NCBI RefSeq assembly: GCF_002197665.1 | Contig: NZ_NBBJ01000005.1 | Coordinates: 1 to 64,000, forward strand | DNA from: Sphingomonas mucosissima | Lineage (GTDB): Bacteria > Pseudomonadota > Alphaproteobacteria > Sphingomonadales > Sphingomonadaceae | Direction: 5' to 3' | Length of the DNA stretch: 64,000 nt | Part shown: in pieces, positions 58,462 to 64,000 of the stretch | Layout of the letters: each line of letters opens with the position of its first letter | Position numbering within the stretch: position 1 is the stretch's first letter | Made by a program: the position numbers and the translations under genes | Notes under the pieces: model-generated | Database searches by the model: none | What the model was told of the DNA's origin: nothing | Seen by the model: only the letters and a program-made list of their open reading frames with translations

Positions 58462-60393
58462 ATGAACGAGGCGAGCACGCCGGATGGCACCGGTGCGGAC
58501 ACGGCCTTTGGAGCAACAGTGGCGGCATTCTGGTCCGGTGAAAGGCAGCGCGATGTTGCGCGGTATGGCGTTGCCGTGCTGGCCGTGGCGGCCGCGCTGG
58601 CGCTTCGGCTCGCGCTTGACCCGTGGCTGGACGATGCGGCGCATTATCTGCTCTTCACGGCCGCCGTGGTCGTCGTGGGGGTCTTCGGCGGGCCAGGACC
58701 GGCCGTTTCTGCTACCTTGCTGGCCACATGTGCCGCCCAGTTGCTTGGCGGGGCGGGCGGTGCGCCTGCAATCGTCGAGTTGCTGGCGTTCTGGGGAACG
58801 TCGGCGGTCCTGATCTGGGTCGCCAACCATATCAGCACATTGCGCCGCCTGTCGGCGGAAAGCAGACGGCGGGCAGAAATGCGCGCGGCGGAGGCGAAGG
58901 ACCTTGCCGACGAATTGAACCTGCTGATCGACAGCGCGGCTGGCTATGCGATCTACATGCTCGATCCCGACGGCCGGGTGACCTTGTGGAACCGGAGCGC
59001 GGAACGGCTGAAGGGATGGACCGCGGCGGAGATCGTCGGCCAGCCGGCCGAGCTATTCTACCCTGCGACGGCGCGCGCGGCGGGCAAGCCGCAGCAGGAT
59101 CTGGAAACGGCGCGGCGGCTGGGCAGGATGGAAGAAGAGGATTGGCGCATCCGCAAGGACGGATCCGAGTTCCTCGCCCATATCGCCTTGACCGCGCTGC
59201 ACGATACATCGGGCAAGCTGCGCGGATTCGGCAAGGTGATCCGGGACGTGACGGAGCAGCGCGCCCGTGAACGCCAGCTGCTCGCCAGCGCCAATCAGTT
59301 TCGCTCCATTCTTGCCACCGTGCCCGATGCGATGATCGTGATCGATGATGTTGGGCAGATCCTATCGTTCAGCGCAGCGGCGGAGCGCCTGTTCGGCTTC
59401 ACCGAGGCGGAGGTGCACGGACGCAACGTCAGCGTGCTGATGCCCTCACCGGACCGGGAGGCGCATGACAGCTATATCGCGCGATACCTTGCCACCGGCG
59501 AACGGCGGATCATCGGGCGCGGGCGAACGGTCGTCGGCGCGCGGCGCGATGGCAGCACGTTTCCGATGGAGCTGTCCGTCGGCGAGGCGATCACGGAGGG
59601 CGAGCGGATCTTTACCGGCTTTATCCGCGACCTGTCGGAGAAGCAGGCCGCCGACGCCCGCATCGAGGCGCTGCGTGCCGATCTGATCCATGTCTCCCGC
59701 GTCAGCGCGATGGGGACCATGGCCTCGACGCTTGCGCATGAGCTGAACCAGCCGATCACCGCCGTCGCCAATTACGTGCGCGGCGTGCGGGATCTGCTCG
59801 AGCGGCCGGACGAAGACGATTTCCCGATGATCATCGAAGCCCTCGATGATGCGAAGAACGAGGCGCTGCGTGCCGGCCATATCGTGCGGCGGCTCCGGGA
59901 ATTCGTGGCGCGCGGCGAGGTGGAGCGAAGCGTCGAGGACCTGCCGGCGCTGATCGAGGAAGCATCGAAGCTGGCGCTGATCGGTGCCGGTGAAAAGGGC
60001 GTTGCCGTTTCCTTCGACATCGACCCGCAAGCCTCGCCCGTGCTGGTGGACAAGGTGCAGTGCCAGCAGGTGCTGATCAACCTGATGCGCAATGCGGTGG
60101 AAGCGATGGAATGCTCCCAAGTGCGCGAGCTGTGCGTCAGCACCCGGCTCGCCCCGAAGGGCATGGCGCAAGTGACGATTGCCGACACAGGGCCGGGCGT
60201 GCCAGCCGATGTCGCGGCCAACCTGTTCAGCGCCTTCAATAGCTCCAAGGCAAGCGGCATGGGATTGGGGCTTTCGATCTGCCGCACCATTGTGGAAGGT
60301 CTGGAGGGGCGGATCTGGATGGAGCCACGCGAGGAAAGGGGGACGCTGTTCCACTTCACCCTTCCGCTCGCGCGGGCGGAGGAGGACGAATGA
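58462..60393 (+). CDS. fixL: oxygen-sensing histidine kinase FixL
   Basis: 643-aa kinase. Helices at about 35-55, 60-80, 83-98 and 105-122 (DUF4118/KdpD-like), then two PAS domains (about 150-265 and 275-395) and a kinase core. The second PAS keeps the FixL haem pocket: proximal His335 in [10 protein letters not shown] and distal Arg355 in [13 protein letters not shown], followed by [11 protein letters not shown]-box [10 protein letters not shown] has His426; N-box [12 protein letters not shown] and G2 [14 protein letters not shown] follow. It should be active when oxygen is low. The stop overlaps fixJ. Confidence 0.9.
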   Translation: MNEASTPDGTGADTAFGATVAAFWSGERQRDVARYGVAVLAVAAALALRLALDPWLDDAAHYLLFTAAVVVVGVFGGPGPAVSATLLATCAAQLLGGAGGAPAIVELLAFWGTSAVLIWVANHISTLRRLSAESRRRAEMRAAEAKDLADELNLLIDSAAGYAIYMLDPDGRVTLWNRSAERLKGWTAAEIVGQPAELFYPATARAAGKPQQDLETARRLGRMEEEDWRIRKDGSEFLAHIALTALHDTSGKLRGFGKVIRDVTEQRARERQLLASANQFRSILATVPDAMIVIDDVGQILSFSAAAERLFGFTEAEVHGRNVSVLMPSPDREAHDSYIARYLATGERRIIGRGRTVVGARRDGSTFPMELSVGEAITEGERIFTGFIRDLSEKQAADARIEALRADLIHVSRVSAMGTMASTLAHELNQPITAVANYVRGVRDLLERPDEDDFPMIIEALDDAKNEALRAGHIVRRLREFVARGEVERSVEDLPALIEEASKLALIGAGEKGVAVSFDIDPQASPVLVDKVQCQQVLINLMRNAVEAMECSQVRELCVSTRLAPKGMAQVTIADTGPGVPADVAANLFSAFNSSKASGMGLGLSICRTIVEGLEGRIWMEPREERGTLFHFTLPLARAEEDE

Positions 60394-61013
60394 GCGACGC
60401 ACGGCTGATCCACATCATCGACGATGAAGACGCGGTGCGGCGTTCCGCCGGCTTCATCCTCAAGACATCGGGCTATGCGGTGAAGGCGTGGTGTTCGGGC
60501 GTCGAATTCCTGAAGGAAGTGCGCCACGTGGACGCCGGCTGCATCCTGCTGGATGTTCGCATGCCCGAAATGGACGGGCTGGAGGTGCAGCGCACGTTGC
60601 AGGAGCGCGGCGTGACTATGCCGGTGATCATCCTGACCGGGCACGGCGACGTTGGCACGGCCGTGCGGGCGATGAAGCAAGGGGCGGTCGATTTCATCGA
60701 GAAGCCGTTCGAGAAAGAGGTGCTGATCCGCGCGATCACGGCTGCCTTCGAACGGCTGGACGCGACCAAACATGCCGACAGCAGGGCGGAGGAGGCCAGT
60801 GTGATCATCGCCGGGCTGACGGCGCGTGAGCGCGAGGTTCTGGAGGGGCTGGCGCAGGGCCTGCCCAACAGGACCATTGCCTATGATCTGGGGATTTCGG
60901 CGCGCACCGTGGAAGTGCACCGGGCTAATGTGATGGCCAAGCTGGACGCCCGAAGCCTTTCCGAAGCGCTGCGGATCGCCTTTGCCGCGGGTCTGGGCAG
61001 CGAGAAGAGCTGA
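60390..61013 (+). CDS. fixJ: FixJ-type response regulator
   Basis: 207-aa receiver plus LuxR-type HTH. Asp55 in [11 protein letters not shown] and Lys105 in FIEKPFEKE are intact; HTH reads [43 protein letters not shown], with the usual FixJ helix. Coupled to fixL by ATGA. Known FixJ proteins switch on fixK and microaerobic oxidases. Confidence 0.92.
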   Translation: MSDARLIHIIDDEDAVRRSAGFILKTSGYAVKAWCSGVEFLKEVRHVDAGCILLDVRMPEMDGLEVQRTLQERGVTMPVIILTGHGDVGTAVRAMKQGAVDFIEKPFEKEVLIRAITAAFERLDATKHADSRAEEASVIIAGLTAREREVLEGLAQGLPNRTIAYDLGISARTVEVHRANVMAKLDARSLSEALRIAFAAGLGSEKS

Positions 61014-61205
61014 ACGATGCCCCTCTTCAAAGGGGGGGAGTACGCGAGTCGCGGATCGCTGTTGTTCAAAGAGTGCTGCCTCAATGCTTAGCGGTAAATA
61101 CTCGGCGGGACGGTTTGATATAGGCGAACCCTGCGGGTGGATGGGAGCTTTGATCCGTTGCGGCAGCTCATCGATGGCCGGTTCTTCTGAACGAATGAGT
61201 GATTT

Positions 61206-61213
61206 CTACGTAG
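61206..61213 (+). promoter_or_regulatory. candidate FixJ-type site
   Basis: CTACGTAG matches 7 of 8 positions of the FixJ core GTAMGTAG described for Sinorhizobium and is palindromic. It lies 67 nt upstream of the usp start. The context (fixJ 190 nt away) supports it; one mismatch and a single copy argue for caution. Confidence 0.35.
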
Positions 61214-61279
61214 CTTTGCGAATGGGGAGCGACGCGCGCGTTCTTTAGGTGAACTTCCGTCACAACGATGGAGGTTGCC

Positions 61280-62083
61280 ATGAGGAACGTGCTTCTGCTG
61301 ATCCACGACGACGAGGGTCAGGAAAGTCGCTATCAAGCCGCCCTGGACGTGACGCGGGCGGTTGGCGGGCACCTCACCTGCGTCGGCCTGACGATGATAC
61401 CGGAATTCGTGGGCGATTACGTCGGCGCCACCAGCATGATCCTGGCCGATGAACAAACCGATCAAGCGGCCAACAAGACGCGCATGCTCGGGCGGCTGGA
61501 GCGCGAGGATGTCTCCTTTGACTGGGTCGACCGTACCGGCTTCACCGCGCAGACGATCCGCGATCATGCCGGGCTGGCTGATCTGGTTGTCCTGAGCTGC
61601 GGCGGTGGCGGGGACCTGACCGAGCAGATGAACGTGGCGATCGCGGATACGCTGCTTCAGGTGGGCAAGCCCGTGCTGGCAGTGCCGATGGACGCCGGGC
61701 CCTTCAACCTGTGCGGGCGGGCTTTGGTGGCGTGGGACGGCTCGGACGATGCCGAGGCAGCGCTCCGTGCCGCGGCACCGCTGCTGAGCAAGGCGGAGGA
61801 CGTCACGATCTACTACACCGATGACGGATCGCTGCGCATTCCCGCCGAAGATGCGGCGCGGTATATCGCCCGCCACGGTGTGGAGCCCATCATCAAGTGC
61901 GAGCCGGCAGGAACGGGCCGCGCGGCGACGGCGATCCTTGAGGAGTGCCGAAAAGGGCGGCACGACTGGATCGTGATGGGGGCCTTTGGGCGCGGGCGCG
62001 TGATCCAGCAGATCTTCGGCGGGGCTACCCGGTCAATGCTGAAGGACTCGCCGGTGCCGCTGCTGCTGATGCACGACCGCTAA
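61280..62083 (+). CDS. universal stress protein, tandem UspA domains
   Basis: 267-aa protein with two Usp units. First unit starts NVLLLIHDDEGQESRYQ; second has RALVAWDGSDDAEAAL and the nucleotide-binding end VMGAFGRGRVIQQIFGGATRSML, a variant of the GxxGx9GS ATP motif. The ATG at 61280 follows GGAGG 6 nt away. Probably a low-oxygen or stress-induced protein, given the candidate FixJ site and fixLJ upstream. Confidence 0.88.
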   Translation: MRNVLLLIHDDEGQESRYQAALDVTRAVGGHLTCVGLTMIPEFVGDYVGATSMILADEQTDQAANKTRMLGRLEREDVSFDWVDRTGFTAQTIRDHAGLADLVVLSCGGGGDLTEQMNVAIADTLLQVGKPVLAVPMDAGPFNLCGRALVAWDGSDDAEAALRAAAPLLSKAEDVTIYYTDDGSLRIPAEDAARYIARHGVEPIIKCEPAGTGRAATAILEECRKGRHDWIVMGAFGRGRVIQQIFGGATRSMLKDSPVPLLLMHDR

Positions 62084-62090
62084 GCGTGGA

Positions 62091-62121
62091 GCGGGGGCGG
62101 GCGGCATCGGCCCGTCCCCGC
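62091..62121. terminator. bidirectional hairpin between usp and methyltransferase genes
   Basis: GCGGGGGCGGGC (62091-62102) pairs over 12 bp, one G:T, with GCCCGTCCCCGC (62110-62121) around a 7-nt loop. It is 8 nt after the usp stop and 27 nt after the methyltransferase stop on the other strand, so it can serve both convergent genes. Confidence 0.7.
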
Positions 62122-62147
62122 CATCAGGGGTGAGATAGCCCGTCGCG

Positions 62148-63146
62148 TCAGGCGCCGGGGTGACGGGAAACGCACAGGCCGATCGCAGCGATCCGATCGA
62201 CTTGCGCATAGGGCTCCTTGTCGAGCTCATCGCCGAAGATGTCGGGATCCAGCACGCGATAGTCATAGTCGAAGCCGGTCGCCGGCATCGCTTCGCCCAG
62301 CGCATCCCGAACGACATCGCGCCCCGCCACAATCGAGACTCCCGTGTGCATCACAAAACGGCCGCCCGGCGCCAGCCTGGTCATTGCGGCCAGCGTCCAG
62401 TCGAGCGAGAGCTTGCCACCGTAGAGGTCTCCGCCGTCGCGATAGGCGCGCCGATCGGGATCGATCATGAACGGCGGATGCGAGACGATGAGATCAAAGG
62501 GACCGTCCACGTCCTGCGGCGATTGCGCACGCGTGGTCCGATGATCGATGCCGGCAAAGGTCGCGTTTACCGAGGCGAGCGAGAGCGCCTTGGGATTGAT
62601 GTCCGCCAGGGTGAGGAGCGCATTGCCGTGCAGGGCAGCGGCGACGATCCCGCCGACACCCGCACCTGCGCCATAATCCATGATCCGCGCTCTGGACGGC
62701 AGGCCCGAGAGGTTGCGGGAGATATAGTCGGCGAAGCGGTAGCTGTCCGGACCCAGGAACACGGCATCCTGCTGCTGCGTCGGATACCGCGAGTGCACGA
62801 ACAATTGGCCGAAGACGTTTGATACGCGAACCGCTGCCCGGACCAGGCCGTCGGGGCGCCGCTCCAGCAAGGATGCTTGCTCCAGCGCGTGGAGGATCGC
62901 CGGGTCCAGCCGGTCAGCGTTGCAGGGGAGCGACCAACCCAGCAGATCAGCCGTGGTCGCGCCGACCTGACGATCGGGGCGTTGCAGCACACGGGCATGG
63001 GACGCGGGCGTGGGCGCGATGAAATCATAGTCTTGTGCGCGCAAATGCACCAATAAATCAAGCAACGCTGCCCGCGGCGCATCATCTGCCACCAAGGGAA
63101 CAGCGCTGCCGCTTTCGGCGTTCATGCTAATCTGAGTTAAGTTCAT
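62148..63146 (-). CDS. class I SAM-dependent methyltransferase, PrmC/RlmG-like
   Basis: 332-aa protein with an N-terminal helical part (1-140) and a methyltransferase core. SAM motif is MDYGAGAGVGGIVAA, acidic loop TLADINPKALSLA, and the catalytic block SHPPFMI, a NPPY-like motif with Asn to Ser-His change (DLIVSHPPF). Such motifs methylate amide, amine or base nitrogens; the Asn loss is notable. ATG at 63146 is used, with one at 63125 also possible. A sharp inverted repeat lies 15 nt upstream. Confidence 0.72.
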   Translation of the reverse strand: MNLTQISMNAESGSAVPLVADDAPRAALLDLLVHLRAQDYDFIAPTPASHARVLQRPDRQVGATTADLLGWSLPCNADRLDPAILHALEQASLLERRPDGLVRAAVRVSNVFGQLFVHSRYPTQQQDAVFLGPDSYRFADYISRNLSGLPSRARIMDYGAGAGVGGIVAAALHGNALLTLADINPKALSLASVNATFAGIDHRTTRAQSPQDVDGPFDLIVSHPPFMIDPDRRAYRDGGDLYGGKLSLDWTLAAMTRLAPGGRFVMHTGVSIVAGRDVVRDALGEAMPATGFDYDYRVLDPDIFGDELDKEPYAQVDRIAAIGLCVSRHPGA

Positions 63147-63160
63147 GATATCGCCTGGGT

Positions 63161-63179
63161 TGTTGACGGTTCGTCAACA
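63161..63179. promoter_or_regulatory. 19-bp perfect inverted repeat
   Basis: TGTTGACG, 3-nt spacer, CGTCAACA: arms of 8 bp with no mismatch, 15 nt upstream of the methyltransferase start. Arm form and spacing fit a repressor operator (TetR/MarR type) that would cover its promoter. Confidence 0.5.
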
Positions 63180-63390
63180 GTGAACCGGAGTGCAGGGGCT
63201 TTGTTCCGGTGGCGCCCGGGGCGATTAATCCTTGATCTTTGCTATGCGCGTTCAGGCGGATTTCCGCCAGCGGGATGCGGCGGGCGAACAGCGGCTCGTC
63301 CGAAGCTCGGTGAGGTCGGCGCGCTTCCGCCCGATATGGGCATAGGACACGCGCTCGGCGGCAAGGAGCACGTTGGCGTGATGCCAGCCC

Positions 63391-63860
63391 TTGCCTGGCT
63401 CCCGGATCATGTTCGCGGCGGGCACGGCGGACATTGTCGAACTCGATCCGGTTCAATTCGTGCGAGCCAGCGATTACGAGGCATCATTTCAGAAGGGCAT
63501 AAACGCTGTTACGGCGGACTATTCGCGCAACAGCGACGGCTCGATCCGAGTGGTCAATCGTGGCCGCACCGGCGGCGTAGGCGGCCAGGAAAAATCATCA
63601 ACCGGCAAAGCAAAAGTCGTCGACGCGACCACCAACGCCAAGCTGAAGGTTTCGTTTTTCGGGCCATTCTACGGCAATTATCGGGTGCTGGATCACGGAG
63701 ATCGCTACGAATGGTCGATCGTGGGTGAGCCATCGGGCGATATCTCTGGGCGCTTACCCGAGAACGGAACCCGGACCCCGCGATAATTGCCATGCTGGAG
63801 ACGCGCGTGGGCGCGCTGGGATATGATCGGTCGCTGATCTGGCGAACGCAGCAGCCGTGA
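63391..63860 (+). pseudogene. Blc-type lipocalin, frameshifted
   Basis: The middle reads as bacterial lipocalin: FQKGINAVTADYSRNSDGS, VVNRGRTGG, TTNAKLKVSFFGPFYGNY and WSIVGEPSG. After GEPSG (about 63740) the frame changes: the real family end RYLWALTRERNPDPAII continues in another frame to TGA at 63858-63860 (end IWRTQQP). One base is missing there. In the first part the GxW lipocalin motif (usually GRWYEIA) is gone (RASDYEASF) and there is no signal peptide or lipobox. A broken outer-membrane lipoprotein gene. Confidence 0.75.
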
Positions 63861-63909
63861 GCGACGCGGCCCGGGCCCGGAGCGTATTCCCGGCCCGGTC
63901 ACGCGCGGA

Positions 63910-64000
63910 TCAACCTTCGGCGCTGGGCGCGTCCGACGCCGCCTTGCGGCCGCGCTTGGCAGAGCCCGTCTGATCGGCGGACTTCGTGATCTTAGTACCG
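63910..64000 (-). CDS. C-terminal end of a basic protein (partial)
   Basis: The last 91 nt, minus strand, give an open tail KITKSADQTGSAKRGRKAAS followed by DAPSAEG and a TGA at 63910-63912. Lys/Ala/Ser-rich tails like this end DNA-binding or topoisomerase-type proteins, but too little is visible to name it. The gene extends beyond the window. Confidence 0.35.
   Translation of the reverse strand, partial: GTKITKSADQTGSAKRGRKAASDAPSAEG

Noticed and set aside
63252..63434. 60-codon minus-strand frame
   Set aside because: Partly opposite the lipocalin relic, no family resemblance, no ribosome site; could be a relic but not supportable.

Overview
The window looks like chromosome of a Sphingomonas-type alphaproteobacterium. 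The DNA is GC-rich. It carries two large TonB-dependent receptors, UbiK, COQ4, class II DAHP synthase, Dxs and GyrB of alphaproteobacterial type, and many ATGA/GTGA start-stop overlaps. I see no prophage, insertion sequence, CRISPR array or plasmid replication gene. Most genes are intact; three loci are clearly decayed (a Baeyer-Villiger monooxygenase fragment, a VOC protein with an in-frame stop, and a frameshifted lipocalin).

Layout. 0-0.2 kb: initiator tRNA-fMet and its terminator. 0.3-6.5 kb: a membrane-lipid locus with a phosphatidylserine decarboxylase, a class III aminotransferase, an Mpo1/DUF962-like membrane protein, a PmtA-type PE methyltransferase, and a divergent PlcP-like phospholipase C plus Agt-like glycosyltransferase pair, which is the known phospholipid-to-glycolipid remodelling pair. 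6.5-12 kb: a TonB-dependent receptor followed by an ABC exporter with two DUF3526 permeases. 12.3-18 kb: a BaeSR-like two-component system, DUF2141 protein, glycosyltransferase, outer-membrane-like protein and a secreted EEP-family phosphodiesterase. 18-20 kb: monooxygenase relic, CinA-family amidase, AlkB. 20-24 kb: TonB receptor plus PhoD phosphatase. 24.5-33.5 kb: tRNA-Glu and housekeeping genes (aroG class II, SDR, Fur/Zur, dxs, hydrolase, tlyA, tspO, ubiK, ybjN-like, proC). 34-46 kb: globin, sulfotransferase, ilvD, a DUF805 membrane protein with a papain-like protein, gyrB, MFS, recF, coq4. 46-51 kb: diguanylate cyclase, VOC relic, OmpW, DUF5694, hemN.

51-62 kb is a coherent low-oxygen module. 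cydA-cydB-cydX-hemN runs leftward, and cydD-cydC, a lone receiver, fixL, fixJ and a universal stress protein run rightward. FixL retains the haem histidine and the distal arginine of an oxygen-sensing PAS domain, so the bd oxidase, its assembly exporter, anaerobic haem synthesis and the oxygen sensor all sit together. A FixJ-like site precedes the stress-protein gene.

The most interesting leads are the accessory lipid locus with its unexplained aminotransferase and Mpo1-like gene, the clustered FixLJ-bd module, the DUF805/papain-like pair, and several sharp unassigned operator-like repeats (63161-63179, 38211-38228, 46421-46434, and the paired TTGTCAC sites at 4353-4396). All functions are inferred from reading motifs; no database search was possible.
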